From Marsupella aquatica (Eukaryota > Marchantiophyta), in assembly GCA_973895155.1 (NCBI GenBank), contig OZ316893.1:12152001-12216000 (forward strand): 64,000 bases of DNA. Reading direction: 5' to 3'. The notes under the pieces were generated by a model. The model made no database searches, was not told the DNA's origin, and was given only the letters and a program-made list of their open reading frames with translations. Both the position numbers and the translations under genes were made by a program. Position 1 is the first letter of the stretch. Each line of letters begins with the position of its first letter. This document shows positions 24,880 to 36,270 of the stretch, one piece after another.

Positions 24880-25360
24880 GGTTTCCAATGAGCCTCAGAT
24901 TGACAAAATTTGTCAAATTCCAATTCTCTGCCTTTCTAATAAATGTGACAATAAGAAATTTTGATCATGAGTTCATGGATTCTTTTAGCTTTCCAACATT
25001 GAGTCCGACATTGACAAATTTCATGTCAGATTTTGTCACGATACTAAAGAGATCATGAGGTTTTCAATCTCTCTAGCTTTCTAATGTGAGACATTGAGAG
25101 TATTCAAATTAGAGAGATTATAAGTATCCAAATTTCTCTAGCTTTCCAATGAACCCTAACATTGATAAATTTTGTCAAGTACTAAGGAGATGATGAGTTT
25201 CTAATTTTACTCTAGCTTCCCAATGAGTGTGACATTGAGAGATTTTATCAAGATATTACTAAAGAGGTCTGAGATTCTAAATCTTGATCTTGAGCTTTCC
25301 AATGAATCAAACATTGACAAATTTTATCAAGTACTAAGGAGATTGATTATTTAGGTTTAC
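24880..25360 (+). repeat. Degenerate satellite-like array, about 75-90 bp units
   Basis: At least five diverged units share CTTTCCAATGAnnCnnACATTGA, then AATTTTnTCAAGTACTAA, then GGAGATnATGAG and TCTAATTTCTCTAG-like segments, all in one orientation. It looks like an old minisatellite or satellite remnant. Confidence 0.7.
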
Positions 25361-28107
25361 AATGTGGAGCCAAAGGGGTTCTAACTATGTTCATTTATAT
25401 CGATTGGTTATTTTTCCAAACTTGCAAACATTTAAAAAATACAAGCATTTTGATATAAAACATTGATATATCATTGATGAATATCATAATGGTAACTTTA
25501 TTTTACTAAATAACATCTCTTTGTTTGTATTCTGGTTTTTTTATGCTTAATATTTATGGCTCGGAGCCCCAAAACTTACATTGCTTTTGCCACAAACATG
25601 AATGTGTGCTTTTGCTACTGTCAAAAATATTATCTGTCTTGTTTGTGGCTGGTTGTGCTGATGTGGCGCAACTTCATGGCAGGGAATTTGCCAGGGACCT
25701 CTCATGGGGGTCCATAACTAAAAATCCTGGTAGAGCTCTGGAGTAAATCATATAGGAGGGTCACAAAGAGCAATTTGACAAGAAGCCTTAACACCAAAAG
25801 CCTTGGCCTTCAGGATGAATGATAGTGAGTGCCCAAGCCTTCATTAGAGCCCAAAGAAACCACTGAGTGGGGGATGAGCCCTTGGCCCTAAGCAACAAAT
25901 TACAAAAGCCCAAAATAATAAGAATAGGGTGAACAACCAAGTGGAAAACAAAAGAACAATGTTTCTTTGCAGATTGTTAAACAATAAAATACACATTTTC
26001 AATCACTGCTTCTACAAGCCAAATTTGAATGAGTTTGTTTATTCAAGACACATGTCCAAATGATATAGAATGAGCCCATAATGAAAGGCCGCTGGCCAAA
26101 ATTTTAATGACATCGTAAAATCGACACGTGCCCAGAGTGTATAAAACGAGCCCATAATACTGGAAGGGGACTGGTCCTAAAAAAACAGAAAATGCCGGGA
26201 AAAAGAAAGTCACACGTGTACACATTGGATAGAACGATCCCTTGATGAGAGGGCACTCGCCCTTCAAAAACAGAAAATGCCAGCTTCATGAGATAAAAGC
26301 GAACAAGATAAAGCCTTCACAAAGTGCTGGATAGGGACTAGATAATGCCTCTTGCTTGGTGGGGTGGGACTGTGGAAGGCGGCTGGGTAGTTTTTAATGT
26401 TTTTTTTCTTTCCAACACGGTACCCAATGTCTTTATGTGTATAAAAAACATACTAAAATATTCCATATATAAGTTTATTAGATTTATTTGTATGTTATAT
26501 CTATATTAAAAAATAATCATGAGATTCTAGCTCATGTGTATGGTTGGGTGAAAAACTTGATTTTAACTGAGACAGGATTAGGCCACGGTTCTCTCACACG
26601 GAAACATATGAAATGATACGAGTCTAAGCACGACAAGATCCAAACCAAAGAATGGTCATTTTTAAGGGTGTTTTTTTCCACGAGGGTGCTAATGTCAATT
26701 TCTGTAAAAGCAACGATGCTAAGAATTCCTCACCAAATTTCCTAATTAATCTCTGACCTTTATACATTTCTGAATATAGGGATAACCGTCAGATTATTGG
26801 GATGTGTCTAGGAAACAGGAAAAACCTAGCTAATTTTTGCCAAAGTGGCAATGACTTTTGAGTGAAGTGGAATCTGGCAAATTTTTGCCAACTAAAAATA
26901 CACTGATGGGTTGAAAGACCTCACACGAAACATATGAAATGAGAGGAGTCTACTGACCACAAGATTCAAAGTGAGAAAATTCATGTGAGATTCATTTCTT
27001 CAAGAGAACAAAGAAAGGGAGGTATATACTTGAAGGACCCCAAAAAATCAGAAGTGTTAACTTGATGGAACCCTTCGCCATTGATAGACCTTAAATGTAC
27101 CCAAAGTCTGAGGGGTTCCATCAGGTAACACTTTTCATTGTAGGGCTCTATATAGCACATACCTGGAATAAAGGAGCAGTGAATCCAAACATTCTGCAGC
27201 CTTTAAAGTAGAGCTATCATTACCAAGCTCCCATCCAGCCTAGTCGATGACACATTCAACACGGCAACAAGCTTTTTCATTGAAGGCAATCATATCCAGA
27301 ATATTAGAAAGTAAAAGAAAGGGACGAATCTTACGAACAAATCTAGGAGGTGATCTAGGAGGTGAATACATTGTGTCAACGACAAAGGACAGGAAATTGA
27401 GGTAGATGGAGGCTTGAAACGAATAAAGCAATCACCCACTTTGGTGGTGGGCTCTTCTCCTCCATGGCCACGCGCTTTGGGACGTGGGGGGGAGGGGGGC
27501 GGTGGGAACATGTTGAGGTCGACTATGGTAGCATGGGCATGGGTCAGTCAAATGCTAAGGGTTGGTTTACACGAGGTAGGGGGCACTTGTGACTTTCCTT
27601 TGTTCACTTTGTTCACCAAAGCAAAAGCGGTGGATGGCTTTCTAAACACAGTCTAGACCCAAAAGCATTTGAAAAGAAGTTCAATGAATGAATAAATTTA
27701 AGAAATGGCGCCCAGTGCAAAAATTTGAACTCCCAAAATTGGTGGGCTGGAAGAATTTGCTAAGACCCACTCCGCGTAGAAATGACACATTATTTGGCCA
27801 GCGCCTTCCGTGCTCTGGCCCTGATAACATGATAAAGACCTGAGAAAAAGAGGAATTTACACTGATATCCAGCCTATGCACAAGATAGGATCCTGGTAAA
27901 CCTCTCCTGTAGTTTTAGGGAGAGAGATATGCTTAGTAGACCTCTTTCCGGAAAAAGTTTGCTTAATCAACCCTCTCGATATTTTTCCCCAATCTGGACT
28001 GTTGATAGACCTTTCGATCTCAGATCTGGACCGTTGATAGACCTCAGGGGGTCAATCAAGTAACAAGTTTCATTTTGGGGGTTGATCAAGTAAATACCTT
28101 GTTTTAG
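25361..28107. other. Gene-free region with MITE-like copy
   Basis: No supported gene. There are imperfect direct repeats at about 26050-26290 (GAnCGAGCCCATAAT and AAAAACAGAAAATGCC words, twice each), one copy of the dispersed MITE-like family at about 26660-26915, and repeated GGACnGTTGATAGACCT words at 27995-28060. Confidence 0.45.
26660..26915 (+). repeat. MITE-like element, copy 1 of 3
   Basis: It ends in GGCAAATTTTTGCCAACTAAAAATACACTG, read as GGCAAATTTTTGCC plus AAAAATACACTG, preceded by a CCGTCAGATT...GTCTAGGAAA segment. The same series occurs at 38640-38838 and, more diverged, at 58275-58540. The left end is uncertain. Confidence 0.5.
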
Positions 28108-28400
28108 AGACGGCTGTGAGCCAAAACCCCACTGCCAACCTGGACTGGGGTTATGAGATTTAGGCCCTTCTGGCTAGCCTGCCTGGATTGTCATATATTT
28201 TCAGACACAATTCTCTGGTCAAAATATAACAAAACTACACTCAGGGCTCAAACTTGAGTTGATCCACAGCCACTTGGGGGTCATGGTTGTAATTCCCTGG
28301 GGGGCTCGGATTACATCACCGTGGAGTTACCCTCCAAGTATAGGGTAATGACTGTTTGGTCTGGGGTTATTGGCATATAACCTTGTGACCAAAAAGAGAG
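28108..28400 (+). repeat. Dispersed repeat, copy 2
   Basis: Diverged copy of the sequence at 5211-5500, with the same word order and orientation. Just downstream (28540-28680) GGTAACATTTAGTAnAAAAGTTACATAC recurs, a short local duplication. Confidence 0.6.
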
Positions 28401-28689
28401 TAAATGTTGACTGAGGTAACCCAGAAGTTTTTCTGAGTTTTTATGGGAATAGGTTTCAGAGTAGAACTCCATCCCAAACACTCATTATCACATCTAATAC
28501 CTGTTCAGGATAAGACTTTCAGGACACAGGGTTATAGAAATGATAATATCTAGTAGTAAAGATTACACACCTGGAAATGGTAACATTTAGTAGAAAAGGT
28601 TACATACGGTATCTTTGGGTTATAGAAATGGTAACATTTAGTAAAAAAGTTACATACTGGTATTTTTTTTCTTGACAGGAATTAAGTTT

Positions 28690-29440
28690 CCAAGAGGTGA
28701 TGGCACCGTCAACCACTACTGTGACGGCACACCGTCGTCTGCCGTTGGTCATTCCATGTGATCCCCACGGGCCCTGACAGCGAAGCCCGAATCATTTCCT
28801 CCTATCTGCATGCCAGCCCGTCCCTCTCCATCCCATTCGATCAGACTGACGAACGTTTTGCCGTTCCTGGGCAGACACCGTTCGTTCCCGAGGGTCAAGG
28901 CGACGGCACATCATCGCCAGCCCGTCCGGTCAGACCGTCAGACTGACCAGCTTCTTCCCTTCCTTTGTTCGGGCAGGTGATTAGTCCATTCTCTTCGGTC
29001 GGACTGACAAACGTTTCCTAGTTTTGCCCGCGGGCACACAGCGCGTCGCCGGCCCGTCCCTATCCCGCACACTCGGTCAGACCGGAGAACTTCTCTCCCT
29101 CTTTGCCCGCGGGCAACAGATTTGGGTCCAGCCCGTTCGGTCAGTCTGACGAACGTTTTTCACTTCTTTTCTTGGTAGTCTTTATGGCAAAGGAAAACCA
29201 AAGGGCACAACCTTTGTTCGGTTTGCCCGCGGGCAGACAGCTCGTACCCTTGGCGAGTCTTTATGGCAAAGGAAAACCAAAGGGCACAACCTTTGTTCGG
29301 TTTGCCCGCGGGCAGACAGCTCGTACCCTTGGCGACGGGAAATAAAATCATCGCCGACTCAGCCCGGACCCTCGCTATCTCTCACATTCGGTCTGACCGT
29401 CAGACTGACGGACTTAGAGCATCTCCAAACGTTGCTGCAA
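28690..29440 (+). repeat. GC-rich block of diverged direct repeats
   Basis: The words CAGACTGACGAACGTTTT and GCCCGCGGGCA recur several times between 28835 and 29410, in a GC content clearly above the flanks. The right end is followed by GAGCATCTCCAAACGTTGC, resembling the terminal motif of plant PIF/Harbinger-type non-autonomous elements. It is probably the interior and one end of such an element. No transposase seen. Confidence 0.55.
29177..29334 (+). repeat. Perfect 79-bp tandem duplication
   Basis: 29177-29255 is repeated base for base at 29256-29334, starting AGTCTTTATGGCAAAGG and containing the GCCCGCGGGCA palindrome. Identity indicates a recent event inside the older GC-rich repeat block. 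Confidence 0.9.
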
Positions 29441-31100
29441 ATACCTGCCTGACAACATTTTTTTGTTAGTTTATTGTAAATAGGAGAATTGATCAAATGA
29501 GAACGACCCATGCCCTTATTGAATAAATTTTACTCCACATTAGAAATAACATCACCTTAGTCTCAATCCTGAAAACTTAATTAGTAGCCCTATAGAAAGT
29601 AAAATTGTACATTAGGGGGCCTCAATATTGAGACAGCTACATTTATGGGGCTTCTGTGCCAAACTAGTCAGAAAAATGAAGGCCAGCCCTTACACTGGTT
29701 AACGCAGTAGCCACCCATCTTCAGGGTTTGTAGGAGTGTTGACAATGTCAGCACCTCAAAAAGACTTCAAGGGAACAATATTATGCACCAGCCTCTTTGC
29801 AAAGCACCTCCATGCACGAGCAAACCCCATGATCAGGCAGCGACAAACACCATAATCAAATGCAAGAGGACTCTGGCAAGGAGTGCAGCTTTGGTCAGTG
29901 CATTTTCATTCTGATAATCAAATGCAAGAGGGCACCAACAAGGAGAGCAGCTACTCTGGTCATTTGGGCGCCATGGGACCTTTCAAAATCGCAGTCCCTA
30001 AAGTGAGAGTGCCTGGGACACATGCCCATAAGTGTAAGGATGGTGTATATTGTCTCCAAAACACAGGTCCAATAACCCTGTGTTTGAAAGTCTGATAACC
30101 TTAAGGTAGCTTTCCAAGACCTTGGAACCTTTTCCTTTTTTTCTGGAGTGATCAAGTTGGACGTGACTTTTTGCCTTAAAATAACTTGGTTCAGTCAACA
30201 CCTACTTACAATAAGGCTTTCCAGTAATGGTTGGAAAAACTCTTATGTAGTACCCACCCAAGCCAAATGAGAGAGCATAGCTTTTACCTACCATAGTGAT
30301 GATTAGGTTTGTGCAGACTATATTAAACACAATTGTGTGAAAGTTCATAGTCCTTTGCATTATAGCGTCATTTCTATACATCCTACCAAGTGAACCTTTT
30401 TGTTTCTTTCCAAAGAGTGTGTATGGCTGGAATTTTTTTCAAAATGCAGTGCAAAAAGGACCAAATTTTCCTTGTACCCAAAAATTAGGTTTTGATCAGC
30501 TGGCAAAAACTTCCCACAGCGGCTCACTGAAAAAGAAAGTGAGAAAGCTGGTTTGAGATGCCCTATTTGGCCCCCTGTCTCCAGGTTTGGAGCCATTTGC
30601 ACCCTCATATATAATTCAGGCCCCTAGCACATGCTGCAGGCCACCTAAAATCTGCTTTTCCAAAAAATTTCAAACATTACTGACTCGCACAGTCAGTGCA
30701 CCGTTGCCCGCTAATGTGCTGTTGCCCTTCAAGATCGAGTGATCGGCGCCATTCTAAAATGGGTGTTGACTTGACCCACAGGCACATATTGTGATCCATC
30801 CCCAACACCCCTAGATTAAGTTTGCCTGAAAAGTTGGGTTCTGGTCAGTATCACAGACAGAAATTTCCCCCTGCAGCTCACTGACAGATGTTAAGGAGCT
30901 CATTTGAGATGTCCTACTGGAGCTCCTGTCTCCTTGGTTGGAGCTTTTAGTGGAAGAGTAAACATTTTCTTAGTTAGAGAGGGGGCCAAGCATAGGACAA
31001 TGAAGGGAGAGCAAAAATGGTCCAAAGAAGACAAACACTAAAGAAGAGGCAAATGCAAACCCCTAAATCTAGAAAGAGGAAAAATGAAAACAAGTGTAAA
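29441..31100. other. Gene-free region with two internal duplications
   Basis: No supported gene. Around 29840-29965 an approximately 80-bp segment (ATAATCAAATGCAAGAGG, then AAGGAG and GCAGCT) is duplicated. A longer diverged duplication links 30470-30640 with 30820-30950 (GTCAGCTGGC, then CACTGA, then TTTGAGATGnCCTA and CTCCTGTCTCC). Confidence 0.45.
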
Positions 31101-31111
31101 ATGTCATTTTT

Positions 31112-31376
31112 GTTTTTAAGTATATTGCCACTAAAGATGTTTGAATTTACAATACTGTCACAGTAATTTTTTTGTATATACAAAAATGTCATGTTTTAAG
31201 TATATAGTTCATCAATTTTTTTGTATATACAAAAATGTCATGTTTTAATTATATAGTTCATCTGGTTACCTTGGTGAACTTGTCAGCCATATACAAAATA
31301 ATGACATTTTTATGAATACAAAAAAAATGGCAGTATTGTTAATCAGACCATCTTTAGTGGCAAAGTACTTAAAAAC
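31112..31376. repeat. Long imperfect inverted repeat (foldback element)
   Basis: GTTTTTAAGTA, TTGCCACTAAAGATG, AATACTG and TTTTTTTGTAT, then AAAAATGTCAT on the left arm (31112-31195) reappear in order on the complement of the right arm (31376-31290). The centre carries a tandem duplication of a roughly 50-bp segment containing TTTTTTTGTATATACAAAAA. The structure fits a MITE or foldback transposon. Terminal duplication not confirmed. Confidence 0.8.
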
Positions 31377-31494
31377 TGTTTCTATTTTATTCACAAGGCA
31401 GAGTTTAGGAAGTCAAGCACCGGGAAGCCTCTGCCCTCGGCTCTTCACAAGAGATGCCGTCACGCCTGCCTGAGGAGCTCAGTGACTCTCATTG

Positions 31495-31745
31495 AATGAT
31501 ATTATTACATCAGTTATTTGGAGGGCTGCAAAACAAAGAGTCTATCACATGCAAGTTGTTAAACAAAGAGTCTATCACATGCAAGTTGTTTTGAGTGCTG
31601 CAAAACAAAGAGTCTATCACATGCAAATAGAGTTGATAACGACTTTTTTTAAGGGCGGCAAAACAAAGAGCTGACCACATGGAAGCTATTATGAGGGCTG
31701 CAAATCAAAGGGCTATTATGAGGGCTGCAAATAAAAGTGTTTCAC
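31495..31745 (+). repeat. Tandem array of GGGCTGCAAAACAAAGAG units
   Basis: Units of about 45-60 bp carrying GGCTGCAAAACAAAGAG, then TCTATCACATGCAAGTTG recur five or six times, becoming more diverged to the right. Confidence 0.75.
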
Positions 31746-31969
31746 ATGCGAGTTGGCTCCAAATCTGCAAGTTTTTTGGCATCTCAATATATAAGTCAGG
31801 CCCCCTAGTATAGAAAAGAAATGGTGGTGGCACTGCTGCTCTTGTGCTTTGCATGCAAATTGAATGATGACTTTCACGGAGGCACCTCTATGATGCTGTA
31901 GTGCTGTACACTCTAGAGTCTAGAGGAGATTTGCACGTAGACGAAGTGACGAACCATTCCGTTCGATTT

Positions 31970-32470
31970 GGTGGGCTGGATAGAAACCTGCACAATCATC
32001 TCGCGCTTTAAGATGTGCTTCTACAGAAGCGTAATCGGCCTCTGCTGTCATTTGAGAGTTTCCCTCGCTCCGCTCCTCTCGCATCTGCTCCACTGCTCTC
32101 CGAGCGTTGTGGAGGGCTAGAGAGTGTTTCGTCTCGGTCCAATCTGAATGCCCAACCAATCTGCCTTTTCCTTGCAAATGGTGCTCCGCATCAGTTCTCA
32201 TTAGCGTCTCTCTTCCTCCTCTTTTCTCTCCCTGCCAATCGGCCTTTTCCTTGGATATGGTGCTTCGCCTCCGTTCTCTTTAGAGTTTCCCTTTCCTTTC
32301 CTTTCCTTTCCTTTCCTTTTGGTGGGCTAGATAGTGTTCCTCTCCAACCTGAATGCCTGGCTGTGCATTCATGGATCTTCTTCTTGGAATGGGTTTCCGC
32401 GTCCGTAGGCATTACAGGTACCCTCTCCTCTCCTCTGCTCTTGCTTGCCCATCTGCCTGCCTGCATTTGA
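31970..32470 (+). repeat. Diverged tandem repeat with (CCTTT)n tract
   Basis: The series GGTGGGCTnGATAG, TCCAAnCTGAATGCC, CnTTTTCCTTGnAnATGGTGCT, then CGTTCTC recurs about three times. A (CCTTT)n run sits at 32290-32320. Open frames through this block are by-products of the repeat, not genes. Confidence 0.6.
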
Positions 32471-32479
32471 TTTCGTCGT

Positions 32480-33412
32480 GGAGAGGCTAAGGTAATGTTG
32501 AGATGTGAGTGGCGGCTATCACTGGAGGACGAGGGGTTGTAGACGGACTGAGGAAAGGATTTGGTGGGCGAAGAAGAGAGCCAGAGAGGAGAACGCCTTG
32601 ACAGTATTGACGATGCTGATGGTGACTGTGGATGTGCTAGTGTGACGAAAGCGTCGATGAGTGCAGTGGATAGAGTGAGTTCCCATGCTTGCTGCGATTA
32701 GAGTGGGTAGGTGAACATTCGGGATTAAGACGATACCCCTTGAAATTGGGCTAAGGAAATTCTTGACAAGGTTTAGCTTCGCTGCTAGAACAATGGAACG
32801 CAACAGAGAAACTACAGAGACCCTGAGAAAGTCTGTAGACTGAAAATTTTGAAGAGACGTCGGGTTCTTGATTTTCGGTCGAGAGATGACCTGTGAATAG
32901 TATTGCAAGGATGGATGTGCTTGGTAGATGACCGACAAGAAACGAATTCCATGATAGACCGATGACTAAGAATCCCGAAGTTGAGTTTTAAATGTGACGT
33001 GTTTTCTGGGTTTCCGTCTTATCTTGCTGAGGGTGATGACGGTTGTTGTGCTGTAGATTGTACTCGTCGGAGATGACTGAGGAGGAGAAGGATTTTGTAG
33101 TCGGCGGACAGGGTAAAGTGGTGAAGAAGTTGACAATGAAGTGAACTGGTGCAGATGAGGTTTGACAAGACATGACGTGAATCAAGAAGATGTAAAATAG
33201 GATGATTAGTACGAGGGTTCACTCTACCCAATGGGATGACAAGGAAGGACACAGCGGGAGATTGTTATCGGTGACCTCGGCAAGTACGTGAGGGGGGGAC
33301 GATCGCTAAGTTCGGACCGTACTCCTGCTTGGGCATCTTCATAAATGCCATTCTGGAGGTAAACTTGTGGTTAGTAGCAGCAAGGGACGGGGATTCTTTC
33401 AGTCGGGGTTGA
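32480..33412. other. Upstream flank of the F-box gene
   Basis: No separate gene seen. The part nearest 33413 may be 5' UTR of the F-box gene. Minus-strand frames at 32519-33252 have no family resemblance. Confidence 0.4.
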
Positions 33413-34699
33413 ATGAGGTTTACGAAACAGCAGAGAGGTTCTGGAAAGATAGCGAGAAGCGGTGGAGGACTAGGACGGAAACAGGGAGAAGAATTCTCTG
33501 GACATAAGCTACAAATGGAGAATTTGATCGGCTCCATGACGTTGGTGTTGCAGCAGCCAGATGTTGGTATTGAGGAATTGGAAGGAAGGGTGTGGAGCGA
33601 ACTTCCCGATGAGTTGGTGGACAGAGTTCTGGCATGTCTGCCAGTCCCCCTCTTGCTCCAATTGCGCTGTGTTTGCAAGAGATGGAACTCCCTCATCACC
33701 TCGGCCCCTTTCCTCAAGCTGCAAGCTGCAGCACCCTATTCGGGACCACACTTCCTCGTATTTGAACTGCAGAAGCCTAACAATTGGGGAGCTTATGACG
33801 CCAGGTTGCAAAAATGGTACACCGTACCTCTGGATCCGTTAGAAGGCGAGATTGTCATGTCCATGGCCTCCGATGGAGGTCTGCTCTGTAAGGTGGTTCG
33901 CAGTAATTGGATACAGGGCCCGACTTGTATTGTGCTCTCCAATCCGGTCACCAAGTGCAGAAGAAAACTTCCCATGACGAGAGTTCACCTGACCCCAACA
34001 TGGATTCCTAGCTTGGTGGTCCTCGTCGTGGACCAAGTGAGAAATTCGTTCAAGGTAGTGGTGGCAGGATCTAAGGGCTGTCCCCATGGGCTCAACTGTC
34101 TTTGTAGGGTCACTGAGGTCTATGACTCCATATCTGATCGGTGGGAGACTACAGGAAACCTCCCGCTGGGTTACGTACTGCTAGATCCCCCTTCGTATGT
34201 GGTCTGTGGAGGTCACATCTATTGCATTGCGAGCCGTTTTGAGGAAGACTTCATTCTGGTGGCCTATGATCTGGAGCGGAAGATGTGGAATGAGATCCCC
34301 TTGCAAATGCCCAATCTTCGTAAGTCGCAACTATTGCTGTTTGAGAGGCGGGGATCTCTCGTCCTGGTTCAGCTAGCAGGGGGTTGTTATGGAGTGCCGG
34401 AAATTTACACATGGCAACCAGGACATCGTGCTGCATGGGAGTGGAGCCCCGTTAATGCATTGTTGCCCAGAATTGGTAGACGGTTTGAAGAGCTCTTCAG
34501 GTCTGATCCAGACCTGGCCTGCGGTGGTAAAGGAGACCTGATTTTTTTCGTCTCTCACAAGTGTCATCGAGCATGGCTGTATGATATGTCTCACAGGACT
34601 TGGACCATCACGCCTGTGAGCAGATTCCTGACGCTGGACCATAAACCTCCTCTGTTGGCTGTCCCATTCGACTTTAACCTTCAGCTACTTAGTCCCTGA
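33413..34699 (+). CDS. F-box/kelch-type protein, single exon
   Basis: An intronless frame of 428 codons. F-box proteins bring substrates to SCF (SKP1-CUL1) ubiquitin ligases; the C-terminal propeller chooses the substrate. The F-box spans about residues 60-105 (VWSELPDELVDRVLACLPVP, LRCVCKRWNSLI). The rest forms kelch-like/F-box-associated repeats, such as YVVCGGHIYCIASR, LVAYDLERKMWNEIPL and LIFFVSHKCHRAWLYDMSHR. The layout resembles the plant At5g15710-type F-box/kelch group, an assignment from recall of the family pattern only. A second in-frame ATG at 33515 would remove 34 basic, weakly conserved residues and is a serious alternative start. No break is visible. Confidence 0.86.
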   Translation: MRFTKQQRGSGKIARSGGGLGRKQGEEFSGHKLQMENLIGSMTLVLQQPDVGIEELEGRVWSELPDELVDRVLACLPVPLLLQLRCVCKRWNSLITSAPFLKLQAAAPYSGPHFLVFELQKPNNWGAYDARLQKWYTVPLDPLEGEIVMSMASDGGLLCKVVRSNWIQGPTCIVLSNPVTKCRRKLPMTRVHLTPTWIPSLVVLVVDQVRNSFKVVVAGSKGCPHGLNCLCRVTEVYDSISDRWETTGNLPLGYVLLDPPSYVVCGGHIYCIASRFEEDFILVAYDLERKMWNEIPLQMPNLRKSQLLLFERRGSLVLVQLAGGCYGVPEIYTWQPGHRAAWEWSPVNALLPRIGRRFEELFRSDPDLACGGKGDLIFFVSHKCHRAWLYDMSHRTWTITPVSRFLTLDHKPPLLAVPFDFNLQLLSP

Positions 34700-35700
34700 A
34701 AGATAGTGATGTTCCAATTTTGTACACCTTTCTGTTAGGACCCACCTTGTCACGACAGTGTGACTGTGCTTGAGTGACCCTTGCTCTCCTCCACGCGGCC
34801 TCTTCGTCGTCGAAGAATCTCTATGTAATTATAAGAGTTGTTACAGTCACCACAATTCCTTGCGTTAGAATTAGAAAAGTCATTCAAATGCTACCCTTGT
34901 AAAATTTATGTGTTGTAGTGACATATCTCAAGAGCAAGTGCTGAATTCGTGATCACTTTACTTTGGGGGATCGTATGGTTGTCTCGTGGCAAATCTTTAT
35001 TCAGTTGCAGATTTATCATGAATGAAATTTCTTTTGGAATGCAATTTTATTCTGCGAGACCCACTGACTCAAGAGGATTAATTATCTCGAGGTCTGATTG
35101 AGGTGTAGATAGAGGCAGGTGCTTGTTGCCAGTTCCCGTAATTCCATCATTCGGTTTCTGTCCCTTTGTATAACCTCTGCTCTGATGAATCCCAATGTCA
35201 GACGTGACACAGCTTTGTTTTGATGTCATTATCTTGGAGTGTGATTTCAATGTTAACGGTTACATTTGAATACATCTCATTAAGATTACAGAAGAAATCT
35301 GAAGCCAAGTCTTACAATGTGTCGTCCACCAAGTTTATGTCGGTGCTCAAATCTGAAGATCCGAACAGGGACAAGGTTAAGAAATGGAATTTCTCTGTAA
35401 AGCATTATGTTTAAACATTCCTTTGTAATGAATGCAAGGAGAGAAAACTGAATTTTAATGTTCCAATATTCAATTCTATAATGAATCTGCGGTTGCAATG
35501 ACTTACAATTTGCACCATTTTCTAGCTTCGTTGGTGACTCCCAAGTGGAATAGGAGCATTTGTCTCAGATGGAAAGGTATAGCAGGAAAACTTATCCATG
35601 TCTCTCAACTCTTGGAAATGTTCAGCCTGGACGATGTGTAATGCTGAGATAGTAGTCTCACACGAAGACTGACCTACGATATGCCAAACCTTTCTTTCTG
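34700..35700. other. 3' flank of the F-box gene
   Basis: Probably 3' UTR then intergenic DNA. No gene or clear repeat was supported here. Confidence 0.4.
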
Positions 35701-35718
35701 CTGCCGATCATCATCGAC

Positions 35719-36270
35719 TGTGGGTCCTCCTCCCATACAAATGAGCTCTCCAGCAGAATGATCCACACCTACTGCAACTGAATTCAAAAGACTCGAATGA
35801 TACTAGGGAAGGACCCAAGAAAGCTTCGGCCAATCGAAAGTTTTGCCTGAGTGTTTACAACTGAATAAAAATGCAAGTGACCGTGCAAAAAACTCGAATG
35901 ATACTAGGGAAGGACCCAAGAAAGCCGGCCAATCGAAAGTTTTGCCTGAGTGTTTACAACTGAATAAAAATGCAAGTGACCGTGCAAAAAGTTGAAGGGA
36001 ATTAGGCAGAAAGTTGAAGGACTGTGGGTCCTCCTCCCATACAAATGAGCTCACCAGCAGAATGATCCACCTACTGCAACCGAATTCAAAGACTTGAATA
36101 ATATTAGGGAAGGACCCAAGAAAGCTTCGGCCAATCGCAAGTTTTGCCTGAGTGTTTATGCAAGTGACCGTGCAAAAAGTTGAAGGGAACTAGGCAGAAA
36201 GTTGAAGGGGACTAGGGAAGGAAACAAGAAAGTTTCGGACAATCGAAGGTTTTACCTGAGCATTGACATC
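35719..36270 (+). repeat. Higher-order tandem repeat
   Basis: A unit containing AGGGAAGGACCCAAGAAAGC, CGGCCAATCGAAAGTTTTGC and CTGAGTGTTTA occurs four times (near 35805, 35906, 36105 and, diverged, 36215). An outer segment (ACTGTGGGTCCTCCTCCCAT, then ACAAATGAGCTC) occurs at 35719 and again at 36020. A roughly 100-bp unit was thus duplicated, then a roughly 300-bp block containing it. Confidence 0.85.

Noticed and set aside
31495-31745. CRISPR-like look of regularly repeated units
   Set aside because: Units are tandem without unique spacers and the genome is eukaryotic; it is a minisatellite.
32015-32470. 151-codon plus-strand open frame near 32.0-32.5 kb
   Set aside because: It is produced by diverged tandem repeats with pyrimidine tracts, and no family is recognisable.
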